Assembly (NCBI RefSeq): GCF_900094585.1
Contig: NZ_FMAG01000004.1
Span: 434,001-498,000 of the forward strand
Origin: Martinezella multihospitum
GTDB lineage: Bacteria; Pseudomonadota; Alphaproteobacteria; Rhizobiales; Rhizobiaceae
Length of the DNA stretch: 64,000 nucleotides
Direction of reading: 5' to 3'
Position numbers and translations under genes: made by a program. The notes under the pieces are model-generated. The model did no database searches. It saw only the letters and a list, made by a program, of their open reading frames with translations, and was not told the DNA's origin. This document shows positions 35,096 through 43,915 of this stretch, in pieces (the stretch's first letter is position 1; the number at the start of each line of letters is the position of its first letter).

Positions 35096-36310
35096 ATGAC
35101 CATTCAAGCCAAGTTCGAGCGCATAGGCACCGACGCCGCGCCAGGCCAGGAAGTGCGGCAGCAGGCCGACGGTGTCGAGGCGCTGCTGCGCGGCGAACGG
35201 ATCGCGGGACGTCAGGTCGATTTTTCCCATGGCGACGTCGATGCGTTTACGCCGACGCCGGGCTCTTTCGAAGTCTTCACCGCTGGGGTGGAGGCTGGTG
35301 GCAAGCAGGCCTATACCGAATACCGCGGCGATCTCTCGATCCGCGAGCAGCTTGCGCCTAGCCTTGCGAGCTTCACGGGCGCCCCGATCGACGCCGCCGA
35401 TGGCATGATTCTGACGCCCGGCACGCAGGGTGCACTGTTCCTCGCCGTCGCCTCCACCGTCGCGCATGGCGACAAGGTTGCGGTGGTGCAGCCGGATTAT
35501 TTCGCCAACCGCAAGCTGGTAGAATTCTGCGAGGGCCATATGATGCCCATTCGGATGGACTACCTGAATGCCGAGGGGCGTGCGGGTCTCGATCTTGGCC
35601 AGCTGGAAGATGCCTTCGCGGCTGGTGCGAAAGTTTTCCTGTTTTCCAACCCGAACAACCCGGCAGGTGTCGTTTATTCGCGTGAGGAGATCAAGACGAT
35701 CGCGTCGCTGGCCAGCCGTTATGGCGCGACCGTCATCGTCGACCAGCTTTATTCGCGGCTGCTCTATTCCGGCGTCGACTATGCGCATCTGCGCGCGGAA
35801 GCCATCGATGCGGAAAACGTGATCACCATCATGGGGCCGTCGAAGACCGAGTCGCTGAGCGGTTACCGTTTGGGCGTTGCCTTCGGCTCGAAGGCGATCA
35901 TCAACCGGATGGAAAAGCTGCAGGCGATCGTATCCCTGCGCGCCGGCGGCTATAGTCAGGCGGTGTTCCGCACTTGGTTCAACGAACCGCAAGGCTGGAT
36001 GGACCAGCGCGTGCGCGAGCACGAGGCCATTCGCGACGACCTCCTCAAGCTATTCCGCGCGAGCAAGGACATCAAGGTTCGCACCACCGAGGCAGGAAGC
36101 TATATCTTCCCGCAATTGCCTCCTCTTGTGGTCGGCGGCAAGGATTTCGTGCGAATCCTCCGTTTGCAGGCAAGCGTCATCGTAACGCCCGGCACCGAGT
36201 TCAGCCCTTTCTGCGACGGCAGTGTGCGCTTGAACTTCTCGCAGGACCGCGCTGCCGCGGTAGCTGCCGTAGAGCGGCTCGTTTCGCTTGTCGATCGATA
36301 TCGCGCATGA
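35096..36310 (+). CDS. PLP-dependent aminotransferase, class I/II
   Basis: 404 residues from ATG 35096, eight bases after AAAGGAG; an ATG at 35081 lies inside the ribosome site and is not used. Fold-type I aminotransferase: FSNPNNPAGVVYS, the PLP aldimine Lys in GPSKTESLSGYRLGVAFG, and RLNFSQD near the C-terminus that binds the substrate carboxylate. Substrate amino acid not recognisable. Regulated by the divergent LysR. An aspartate-dehydrogenase-like enzyme on the other side suggests a small amino-acid or nitrogen-metabolism module. Confidence 0.88.
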   Translation: MTIQAKFERIGTDAAPGQEVRQQADGVEALLRGERIAGRQVDFSHGDVDAFTPTPGSFEVFTAGVEAGGKQAYTEYRGDLSIREQLAPSLASFTGAPIDAADGMILTPGTQGALFLAVASTVAHGDKVAVVQPDYFANRKLVEFCEGHMMPIRMDYLNAEGRAGLDLGQLEDAFAAGAKVFLFSNPNNPAGVVYSREEIKTIASLASRYGATVIVDQLYSRLLYSGVDYAHLRAEAIDAENVITIMGPSKTESLSGYRLGVAFGSKAIINRMEKLQAIVSLRAGGYSQAVFRTWFNEPQGWMDQRVREHEAIRDDLLKLFRASKDIKVRTTEAGSYIFPQLPPLVVGGKDFVRILRLQASVIVTPGTEFSPFCDGSVRLNFSQDRAAAVAAVERLVSLVDRYRA

Positions 36311-37058
36311 AACGGGGCTCCGCAACGCGGCTGCCTTGTGGTCTCATCCGAATTTTTCGGCGCAAAGAGCCATTACGGCAATGCGTTGCGGCAGATCAAA
36401 TTGCTGGCTTCGGCGAAAAACTAGCCGCCTTGGGCCTGGACGACCTCAAACAACTTCCGCCGAGGATGCAAGGAGGCAGCACGTCGAGAGATTTCGAGAG
36501 CTTCTTTCTTGCTGATATCGAGTCAACAACACGAGCTGTCAGTCCCGTGGTCGAGATCAAAATCCGACCGTGCAGTTTTTAAATCGATCTTAAAAAATCG
36601 AGATGCGAAGCTAATCGATTTTAATTTGCGCATTAAAAAATTCTTGTTGCAGCGCGAAGAAAATCGCTCCTAATTGCCTTAGGCTATTCTGTCCGCTGTA
36701 GGAAACGCGCAATGACGATTTCATTTCCGCTTACAGACAAACGTACTGTCGATGAGCTGCTGAAGCATCTGAACGCACATAAGCTGTTCTGTCCTGGAAA
36801 CTGCGCCATCACCGTCAAACCTCTCGCCGTGCACGTTTCGTCGTGCCTTTCATATGCGCTCGGCACCGCGCGGACCGCGTGGTAGACCTGATCGTTCTTC
36901 CGTTGAGACCATTCGAATTCGGGTATCCGAAACTTGCGTTCGGACGCCGTCGAAGGCTTTGACCTCGGCGCAGGCCTCATTGTGTGCCCATCAGCCTTGG
37001 CATCCACCGGGCATTGTTTGATTCCGTAACGATACACTCCCGCAGGAGAAAGACATTG
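36311..37058. other. 748-base gap, mostly non-coding, with an AT-rich patch
   Basis: From about 36560 to 36660 the sequence is clearly AT-rich, unlike the rest of the window, and contains an inverted repeat AAATCGAT (36581-36588) / ATCGATTT (36614-36621). A possible 57-codon gene at 36712 is listed separately. The remainder shows no gene. This could be an old integration scar or a promoter region for the bisphosphatase gene. Confidence 0.45.
36712..36885 (+). CDS. Possible 57-residue protein
   Basis: ATG 36712 with AGGAAA nearby opens a 57-codon frame (MTISFPLTDKRTVDELLKHL at its start, two Cys in KLFCPGNC). The first half reads like a real helix-rich protein, the second half does not. No family. 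Could be the remains of a longer gene. Confidence 0.22.
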   Translation: MTISFPLTDKRTVDELLKHLNAHKLFCPGNCAITVKPLAVHVSSCLSYALGTARTAW

Positions 37059-38021
37059 ATGACGACATTCGAAGCCTATCTCGATGCCCATAAGGGAACA
37101 TTGTTGAATGAGGACATGGTCGCCATCCTTAGCAATATTGCCGAGGCTACCCGGCAGATTTCTGACAAGCTCAGAAGCTCGTCATTGTCAGGTCTGACAG
37201 GCGCAACCGATGCTATCAACGTTCAGGGCGAGACGCAGAAGCCGCTCGATATACTTTCCAACGAGATCATGCTCGAGGCATGCCGTAAATCGCCGGCAGT
37301 TGCTTTCGCGGTATCGGAAGAACTCGACGCCGAGGTGCTCATTCATTCCGATGGCGGATATGCGATGATCTTCGATCCGCTCGATGGATCGTCCAATCTC
37401 GATGTCAACGTAACGGTCGGAACGATCTTTTCCATCATCGAGGCCAGCTCCGCGGCTGAGATTCTGAAAAACGGCCGCAATCAGCTGGCCGCGGGTTACG
37501 CCGCTTACGGGCCGCAAACCAATCTGGTGCTTGCGATCGGAGATGGCGTACAGATTTTCACGCTCGACCAACACGGCGTCTACGTGATGACGACTGCGGA
37601 TGCCAAGATCGCTCCGGAGACGAAGGAGTTTGCGATCAACGTGGCACGTCGTCCGTCCTGGGACGACGTCATTACCGAATATGTCGACAGGTCCATCAGA
37701 ACTCCTGGGTACAATATGCGCTGGGTCGGTTCGATGGTTGCCGATACACATCGCATCTTCAACCGCGGGGGAATCTTTCTCTATCCCGCCGATCGAAGCA
37801 AGCCTGCTTCCGGCGGCCGCCTGCGTCTACTTTATGAGGCAAATCCGATCGGCTTTCTGGTCGAAGCAGCAGGCGGTTCCGCCATTGCGGGGAAGACCGC
37901 GATCCTCGACATCGAACCAACCTCTTTGCATCAGCGGGTTCCGGTGATTTTTGGCTCGCGCCAGGAGGTCGAAAAGATCAGTCGGGCGTACTGTGTCGAG
38001 CGGATGATCGAGACGGTGTAG
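37059..38021 (+). CDS. fbp: Fructose-1,6-bisphosphatase, class I
   Basis: 320 residues from ATG 37059 (AGGAG upstream). Hydrolyses fructose 1,6-bisphosphate to fructose 6-phosphate in gluconeogenesis. Signature FDPLDGSSNLDVNVTVGTIF at 105-124 carries the metal-binding Asp residues; the preceding VSEEL holds a metal Glu, and NMRWVGSMVADTHRIF and GGRLRLLYEANPI are substrate-binding stretches. The usual neighbours of a Calvin-cycle copy (cbb genes, RuBisCO) are absent, so it is a stand-alone gluconeogenic gene; growth on the hexuronates and organic acids handled elsewhere in the window would need it. Confidence 0.93.
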   Translation: MTTFEAYLDAHKGTLLNEDMVAILSNIAEATRQISDKLRSSSLSGLTGATDAINVQGETQKPLDILSNEIMLEACRKSPAVAFAVSEELDAEVLIHSDGGYAMIFDPLDGSSNLDVNVTVGTIFSIIEASSAAEILKNGRNQLAAGYAAYGPQTNLVLAIGDGVQIFTLDQHGVYVMTTADAKIAPETKEFAINVARRPSWDDVITEYVDRSIRTPGYNMRWVGSMVADTHRIFNRGGIFLYPADRSKPASGGRLRLLYEANPIGFLVEAAGGSAIAGKTAILDIEPTSLHQRVPVIFGSRQEVEKISRAYCVERMIETV

Positions 38022-38168
38022 CAACCGAACGGAATTCCGTTTGAATGGGCGAGGCCCTTCCCCGCTTCCCGCAAGAAGCCTTGATGGGCTCGCCTCGGCC
38101 TCGTGAATTGTGTATTTACGTCTGATGGAACGCCGAGGGCGATCGAGGCTTTATCGCGGTGCAATGCG

Positions 38169-39602
38169 ATGATCGACGAAAAGAAGCTTGAAGAGCGCTT
38201 GGTCGTGGTCGAAACGGCCAAATCCTGGAGTCCGCGCGTTGTCGCGCGGCTGGAGACGCTGCTGCGCTCGGGCACGGACGAGGCGCTTTATCGCATCAAT
38301 CCGATTGAGTTCGCCAAGGAAAAGTCGATTGCCGAGGCTGAAGGGATCGATCTTTTTCTCCATGCATGCATGGCCGGACTATTCGATATGGATTGGCTGC
38401 TTGTGTGTCCGATGTGCTCGGACGTTGTCGAGAGCTTCCGGAGCCTGCGCAAACTGCACACGCATTTTCATTGCCACCTCTGTCAAAGCGATTACGACGC
38501 CGCACTGGACGATTACATCACGGTGACATTTACCGTTTCGCCCGCTGTGCGCAGCATCCGCTTCCATCAACCGGATACGCTTTCGGCCTGGGATTATGTC
38601 TTCCACTATAAACTGACGTCCGGCGGTGTCCTGCCGGACGGCGTGCCATGGAGCGAGGCTGCCAAACAGCTGGTGCGGGTGCTCACCCGCATAGAGCCTG
38701 ATACTACGGTCAATCTTGAAGTTGATGCCACCGAAGGCGCACTCCTGGGCCAGGATTTCGAAAGCGACGCTCAATTTTTCTTCCCCGTCGAAAAGGGAGC
38801 GGGTTTGACGCAACCCCATGTGCCGGTCACGCTTCACCACGGCAAATGCGTGGCCGCCGCGGCAAACATCACGCCCGGCAAGGTCGTGTTCGAAGTCCGC
38901 AACACTGGTAAACTACCCGTGGTATTCGGCATACTGCAGCTTCCATCGGCGACGTTTCAGCGCGAGAGACTTCAATTCGAGCCGTCCTTGTCCGGTAAGC
39001 GGCTGCTGACGACACAAACCTTTCGCGACTTCTTTCGCTCGGAAGTAATCAGTGCGACAGAGGGCATTGCGGTTCTCGACGTTACCCTCGTATTCACCGA
39101 TCTCAAGGGCTCCACGGCGCTCTATGAGCGGATAGGCGACCTCAACGCCTACATTCAGGTGCAACGGCACTTTCAGCATCTTCTCGACGCCACCGTTCGG
39201 CACAATGGGGCCGTCACCAAGACGATCGGCGACGCGGTCATGGCGGCATTCTTGACTTCGGCCGATGCGGTGCAGGCAGCCCTCGATATGCGCGAGGCGG
39301 TCGATCAGCTCAACCGGGATCGCCTGCAACGTGATTTCATCCTCAAGATCGGCGTGCATCGGGGAGCCGCGATCGCGGTCACGCTCAACGAGCGGCTCGA
39401 TTATTTTGGTCAGACGGTGAATATAGCGGCGCGGGTGCAGAACCTTGCCGATGGCGACGAGATTTGCATTACGGAAGACGTGTACCGCGCGCCGGCTGTG
39501 GCGGAAATTATTGCGCCCTACCCGCTCGCGAAAAACGAGGCGGAACTCAAGGGCGTCAGCAAGGCCATGTCGATCTATCATCTAGCTAGGATGGAATCCT
39601 AG
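38169..39602 (+). CDS. Class III adenylate/guanylate cyclase with DUF5939-like N-terminus
   Basis: 477 residues from ATG 38169; a GTG at 38103 extends it by 22 codons without a better ribosome site. The N-terminal 290 residues have a CPMC...CHLC pair (about residues 79-107) that could bind zinc and match the DUF5939 architecture. The catalytic domain starts near 300: VFTDLKGSTALYE with the first metal Asp, KTIGDAVMAAF with the second and the substrate-specifying Lys, and LDYFGQTVNIAARVQ with the Asp, Asn and Arg of the active site. Makes cyclic nucleotide, probably cAMP. Cytosolic, no membrane helix. Signal sensed unknown. Confidence 0.87.
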   Translation: MIDEKKLEERLVVVETAKSWSPRVVARLETLLRSGTDEALYRINPIEFAKEKSIAEAEGIDLFLHACMAGLFDMDWLLVCPMCSDVVESFRSLRKLHTHFHCHLCQSDYDAALDDYITVTFTVSPAVRSIRFHQPDTLSAWDYVFHYKLTSGGVLPDGVPWSEAAKQLVRVLTRIEPDTTVNLEVDATEGALLGQDFESDAQFFFPVEKGAGLTQPHVPVTLHHGKCVAAAANITPGKVVFEVRNTGKLPVVFGILQLPSATFQRERLQFEPSLSGKRLLTTQTFRDFFRSEVISATEGIAVLDVTLVFTDLKGSTALYERIGDLNAYIQVQRHFQHLLDATVRHNGAVTKTIGDAVMAAFLTSADAVQAALDMREAVDQLNRDRLQRDFILKIGVHRGAAIAVTLNERLDYFGQTVNIAARVQNLADGDEICITEDVYRAPAVAEIIAPYPLAKNEAELKGVSKAMSIYHLARMES

Positions 39603-39795
39603 CCTGTCAATCGGCAGAGAGCCATGCTGCTGACCATCATAAGCGATTGTTTTCGCTCAGATGATTGGGCAGCTGCGCAATGCGCATTCACCTGAATCGC
39701 TCAATGTTGACGGTGGCCTCAATAATGGGTGACCATGAACACCCTGGTCGCTGCGATGCCTTGTGCCGAAGAGGAACCAAAGACTTGATCAAAGA

Positions 39796-40230
39796 TCAAG
39801 CTTGATCAGTTGCATCTGCATCGGCGCATTCCGACTTGTGGTCTGCCGATTCTGCTTTGGCAGCCTCAAGCCATGCCTCGAAATTCTGATAGGCGATATT
39901 GTCCCACGGGGATTTCTTGGGAGTGGCGTAATCAAAGATTCGCACTCGCGGCTCGCCGTGAACATCACTACCATCAAATAGGGCCAATGTGACATAGCCA
40001 TCGTTATGGAAACCGGTCCTGTCGGCGATGATGGCAAATGGGATCAAAGGGAGCTGCTTGTATCGCTCCAGCATCGAACCATAATAGCTCAATGACCGCC
40101 CCATGTCTCCGGCCAGAAATTCCCATGGCTTGATGTCGGGCAACTCTCCATTTCGTACGAGGCCCGTATAGCTGTCAGGGAATCGGAAATCTTTCGGCAA
40201 AATTGGCAGATCGAACAAGAATACGCTCAT
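39796..40230 (-). CDS. SMI1/KNR4 (SUKH)-like protein
   Basis: 144 residues from ATG 40230; the frame extends to a GTG at 40278 with basic residues only. The core PLIPFAIIADRTGFHNDGY, VTLALFDGSDVHGEPRV and the ending WDNIAYQNFEAWLEAA have the order seen in SUKH-fold proteins, many of which are immunity proteins to toxins. No toxin gene is adjacent, and the family assignment is by eye only. Start site is uncertain because no ribosome site is visible. Confidence 0.5.
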   Translation of the reverse strand: MSVFLFDLPILPKDFRFPDSYTGLVRNGELPDIKPWEFLAGDMGRSLSYYGSMLERYKQLPLIPFAIIADRTGFHNDGYVTLALFDGSDVHGEPRVRIFDYATPKKSPWDNIAYQNFEAWLEAAKAESADHKSECADADATDQA

Positions 40231-40335
40231 ATCACAAGATTTGCTTATTCTCACCTGTTCGTCCAGTCTCATCATCACGAGATATGATAATCCCGATCTT
40301 CTACACCTGCGGGATGTCTGAAGACGCTTTGTTGC

Positions 40336-41256
40336 CTACAAGGTTGATAATTCAGCGTAACGACCCGCCAGCCAATCATGAAACGCCCCTACCTCGTATC
40401 GACGCAGAGCCTTCGCAGATGCGACCACGTAATAGGCCCATTTCACTGGCCAGCGGATTTCCGGCATGAGATGGACGAGACGGCCGCTTTCCAATTCCTG
40501 GGCGACGAGTGCCTTGCGCACGAGAGCCACACCCCGCGCGGTCACGGCAGCCTGGATGACGGCCGCAGTCGAGTTGATCTTCAATCCGCCATCGGCCAGA
40601 GCTTGATTAGCTCCGGATCGAGCGAGCCATTCACTCCAGGTCGGAAAATCCCCGCCCGGGTGCGGCGTCCCATCGTGGATAAGGGTTTGCTCGGCGATCC
40701 ATCCGGCCGTGACTTCCTGGTCCTGTGGCAGGAGCTTGTTATGGCAGACGGCGATGATCTCCTCCCCCATGAGGAAGGTGGACTTCACGCCCTTCCACGA
40801 GCCGAGCCCGCATCGGATACCGATATCGGCCTCTCCCTGCGACAGGTCGATCACCCGATCCGAGACGTCAAGCCGAACGTCGATGTTGGGATGGCCTGCC
40901 GAAAAATCCTCGAGCCTTGACAGAAGCCAGTTGGCGACGAGCGCCTGCGATGCCGTCACGACCACGACCGAACGAGCCTTTCGGCCCCGCAATTTGCGCA
41001 GCCCGGACTCAAGGAGGTCCAATCCCTGCGCGATATCGTCGAGTGCGTCCCGCGCCTCTTCGACGGGTGTCAGCCGTTCAGTGCCGGATCGGGTTCGTTT
41101 GAACAGGGGATAGCCGACCCAGTCTTCCAGGGAACGGACAAGCTGTCCAACAGCCGGGGGCGTAACATCGAGCTCGGTGGACGCTCCAACGAAACTTCCG
41201 TGTCTTGCGGCTGCTTCCAGTGCCTGCAGCGATTTCAATCTGGTGAGGTTTCTCAT
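40336..41256 (-). CDS. LysR-family regulator (GcvA type)
   Basis: 306 residues from ATG 41256 (MRNLTRLKSLQALEAAARHG); a longer frame to 41316 is possible. The helix-turn-helix SFVGASTELDVTPPAVGQLVRSLED is of the GcvA/AmpR kind, followed by a substrate-binding domain with GEADIGIRCG. It diverges from the SDR-cupin-oxidase-MFS operon by 106 bases and is its likely activator. Confidence 0.9.
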   Translation of the reverse strand: MRNLTRLKSLQALEAAARHGSFVGASTELDVTPPAVGQLVRSLEDWVGYPLFKRTRSGTERLTPVEEARDALDDIAQGLDLLESGLRKLRGRKARSVVVVTASQALVANWLLSRLEDFSAGHPNIDVRLDVSDRVIDLSQGEADIGIRCGLGSWKGVKSTFLMGEEIIAVCHNKLLPQDQEVTAGWIAEQTLIHDGTPHPGGDFPTWSEWLARSGANQALADGGLKINSTAAVIQAAVTARGVALVRKALVAQELESGRLVHLMPEIRWPVKWAYYVVASAKALRRYEVGAFHDWLAGRYAELSTL

Positions 41257-41362
41257 ATTGGCCACGACAAAGATTTTCTTTCTTCCCGATATGGCGGCTT
41301 TTCCTCGTGATTGCAAATGCCGGGGTCTAGATATGGATCATTGAAGAGATGAGGATCGAGCT

Positions 41363-42109
41363 ATGGTTCTTGAAGGAAAGAACGCCTTGGTGACTGGGGG
41401 ATCGAGCGGAATAGGATTTGCCGCCGCCCACCTGTTGCAAGACAACGGCGCGCGTATCGCCATCACCGGACGCTCAGGAGAAAAGCTGAAGCAAGCAGTA
41501 GCGGAACTCGGTGGTAATGTCGTCGCGATCCAGGCAGATGTCACCTCGGCTGCCGATCTCGCCCGCATGAAAACCGAAGTCGAGCAGGCCTTCGGTTCCC
41601 TGGACATCCTGTTCGTCAATGCCGGCGTCGCACTCGGCACGCCTTTGGCGACCACAGACGAAGCGACCTACGACAAGATCATGGATGCCAACGTGAAGGG
41701 CGCATTCTTCACCGTGCAGGCTGCACTGCCGCTTATTCGCGAGGGTGGCTCGATCATTCTCAACACGTCTTGGCTAAACCAGGTGGGGACACCTGGCCGG
41801 GCGATCCTGTCCGCTTCGAAGGCGGCCGTCCGCTCTTTCGCGCGGACGATGTCGGCCGAGCTGCTCGATCGCAAAATCCGCGTCAATGCCGTTAGTCCCG
41901 GCTCGATCGAAACACCGATCCATCGTGGAAGTAACCAGACCGAGGAAGAGTTTCGCGCCTATGCGGATCGCGTCGGCGCGCAAGTGCCGGTCGGACGCAT
42001 GGGACGACCGGAGGAGATCGCTGCTGCAGTCCTCTTCCTTGCCAGCGACGCCTCCAGCTACATGCTCGGCGCGGAGATGGTCCTCGATGGCGGCAGATCG
42101 GAGCTCTGA
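41363..42109 (+). CDS. Short-chain dehydrogenase/reductase-like protein without catalytic Tyr
   Basis: 248 residues, GAGGAT before the ATG. Rossmann motif TGGSSGIG at 11-18, NAG at about 85, and the C-terminal VSPGSIETPI stretch are normal for SDRs. The YxxxK motif reads LSASK: Leu replaces the catalytic Tyr, and the usual catalytic Ser region reads NTSW. Fold and cofactor binding are kept, but standard hydride chemistry would be impaired. First gene of a four-gene operon. May be a binding or regulatory subunit, or use other residues. Confidence 0.82.
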   Translation: MVLEGKNALVTGGSSGIGFAAAHLLQDNGARIAITGRSGEKLKQAVAELGGNVVAIQADVTSAADLARMKTEVEQAFGSLDILFVNAGVALGTPLATTDEATYDKIMDANVKGAFFTVQAALPLIREGGSIILNTSWLNQVGTPGRAILSASKAAVRSFARTMSAELLDRKIRVNAVSPGSIETPIHRGSNQTEEEFRAYADRVGAQVPVGRMGRPEEIAAAVLFLASDASSYMLGAEMVLDGGRSEL

Positions 42110-42110
42110 C

Positions 42111-42815
42111 ATGCTATTGAACGAAGAGCTCACCAGGCGCACACTCGTCCATGCCGCGACACTCGAATGGATGCCCAGCCCCGCCAAGGGTGTCGACCGG
42201 CGTATGCTGTTCCGGATCGGTGATGAGAGGGCCCGCGCCACGTCCGTCGTCCGCTACGCGCCAGAGAGCAGTTTCTTGCACCACCAGCACCCCGGCGGCG
42301 AGGAGTTTCTCGTCCTTGACGGCGTGTTCCAGGATGAGAGCGGCAATTTTCCGGCCGGCACCTATGTGCGCAATCCGCCCGGAACCGGACACGCCCCCAG
42401 GAGCGATGGCGGTTGTACCATCCTCGTCAAGCTCTGGCAGTTCAGGGCGGCCGACCGCGAACGCATCGTCAGACTGCCCGGTGAAGGTCAGATAGCCACT
42501 CTTCGCCCAGGCGTCATGTCGGCGATCGTCCTCTTTGAGGGATCGCACGAACGCGTCGTGATGGAGGAGTGGCAGGCAGGCGCCGATGTAGAGGTCGCCA
42601 ACCCCGAGGGTTTGGAGCTGTTCGTCATCGATGGCGATTTCACCGAAAGCGGCGACACTCTCGATCCCTGGAGCTGGCTGCGCCTTCCAGCAGGACTGGA
42701 GTTTCACGCCAAGGCCGGCCCTCTGGGTACGCGCGTTTGGTACAAGTCCGCCCCGCTTCTGCACGAAGACGTCCAGGCGTTCGATGCACCGCTTCCGGAA
42801 GGGCCGAATAGATGA
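42111..42815 (+). CDS. Double-cupin protein (ChrR-like)
   Basis: 234 residues, starting two bases after the SDR stop codon. Two cupin halves: the first has the metal-binding pattern HHQHPGGEEFLVLDGVF, and the second (EGLELFVIDGDF) lacks the His pair. ChrR-type cupins occur as the C-terminal part of zinc anti-sigma factors, but the N-terminal anti-sigma domain is absent here. Likely a metal-dependent enzyme or sensor working with the flavin oxidase encoded next. Confidence 0.82.
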   Translation: MLLNEELTRRTLVHAATLEWMPSPAKGVDRRMLFRIGDERARATSVVRYAPESSFLHHQHPGGEEFLVLDGVFQDESGNFPAGTYVRNPPGTGHAPRSDGGCTILVKLWQFRAADRERIVRLPGEGQIATLRPGVMSAIVLFEGSHERVVMEEWQAGADVEVANPEGLELFVIDGDFTESGDTLDPWSWLRLPAGLEFHAKAGPLGTRVWYKSAPLLHEDVQAFDAPLPEGPNR

Positions 42816-43915
42816 AGACCTTCAAGGTGGCCGTGATCGGCGCCGGGCTTTCGGGTCTCTATACGGCGCAAGCGCTTCATTCCGCCGGCGTCGATGTTAT
42901 TCTCATCGAAGGCCGTGACCGGCTCGGCGGCCGGATCCTGACCGTTGGCGACGACGGGAAGCCATCGGAGGATGGCTTCGATCTCGGCCCGTCCTGGTAC
43001 TGGCCCGTGATGCAGCCGGCGATGGCAACCCTCATCGGTGAGCTCGATCTGGGATCCTTCCCTCAATACAGTGCCGGCGACGTGGTTTTCGAGCGCATGT
43101 CGCGCGAAAAACCGCAAAGATATTCGCCCGCAACGCAGGATCAGCAGTCGATGCGGCTCGTCGGCGGCACGGGCGCCGCTGTGCGGGCGCTGGCAAGGCG
43201 GTTGCCCGCCGAGCGCATTCTTCTTGGAACCAAGGTGACGGCCATGGCGCTGAAAGGTGCTGGCGTCGAGCTGTCACTGCAAACGAATGACGGCAAGACA
43301 GAGAACCTCAAGGCCGATCGCGTGGTCGCCGCCCTGCCTCCGCGGCTCCTTGAGGCGAGCGTCATGTTCGCACCCCCTCAAGAGCCTGAGATTGCTGCCC
43401 GTTGGCGAGAGACTCCGACATGGATGGCCCCGCACGCGAAGTTCTTCGCCATCTACGACGAGGCGTTCTGGCGGACGAACGCACTTTCCGGAACAGCCCA
43501 GAGCATGGTTGGCCCCCTCGTCGAAATTCATGATGCGACTTCTGCCTCGGGCCGGCCCGCACTCTTCGGCTTTCTCGGCCTAGGCGCCGAAGCGCGGGCG
43601 ACCATCGATAAGCAGACACTGGAACTTGCATGCATCGCGCAGTTCACGAGACTGTTCGGACCTGAAGCGCAGGCACCGCATGCCACCATCTTCAAGGACT
43701 GGGCGGCAGATCCGTTCACGGCCACCGACGCCGACCGAACGGGCGGCGCGCATCCCATGCCGGGAAGCCCGCGATGGGTCGCCGGCCCCTGGGAAGATCG
43801 TCTGCTGATGGCGGGAAGTGAAACCAGTCCCTCCGAACCAGGATATCTCGCAGGTGCTGTTATGGCCGCCAAACATGCTGTCGCCGACATCCTTTCGAGA
43901 ATGGAATCGAAATGA
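42812..43915 (+). CDS. FAD-dependent amine oxidase family protein
   Basis: 367 residues, overlapping the cupin gene by four bases. FAD-binding VAVIGAGLSGLYTAQAL at the N-terminus, then LIEGRDRLGGRI as in monoamine oxidases and related flavoproteins, and a C-terminal AGSETSPSEPGYLAGAV (ETS-x9-GA) that contacts FAD. Oxidises an amine or a related substrate; which one is unknown. No signal peptide, so cytosolic. Confidence 0.87.
   Translation: MKTFKVAVIGAGLSGLYTAQALHSAGVDVILIEGRDRLGGRILTVGDDGKPSEDGFDLGPSWYWPVMQPAMATLIGELDLGSFPQYSAGDVVFERMSREKPQRYSPATQDQQSMRLVGGTGAAVRALARRLPAERILLGTKVTAMALKGAGVELSLQTNDGKTENLKADRVVAALPPRLLEASVMFAPPQEPEIAARWRETPTWMAPHAKFFAIYDEAFWRTNALSGTAQSMVGPLVEIHDATSASGRPALFGFLGLGAEARATIDKQTLELACIAQFTRLFGPEAQAPHATIFKDWAADPFTATDADRTGGAHPMPGSPRWVAGPWEDRLLMAGSETSPSEPGYLAGAVMAAKHAVADILSRMESK

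Noticed and set aside
41257..41316. Longer start for the GcvA-type LysR protein
   Set aside because: The added 20 residues are not seen in the family, and the region must hold the divergent promoter.
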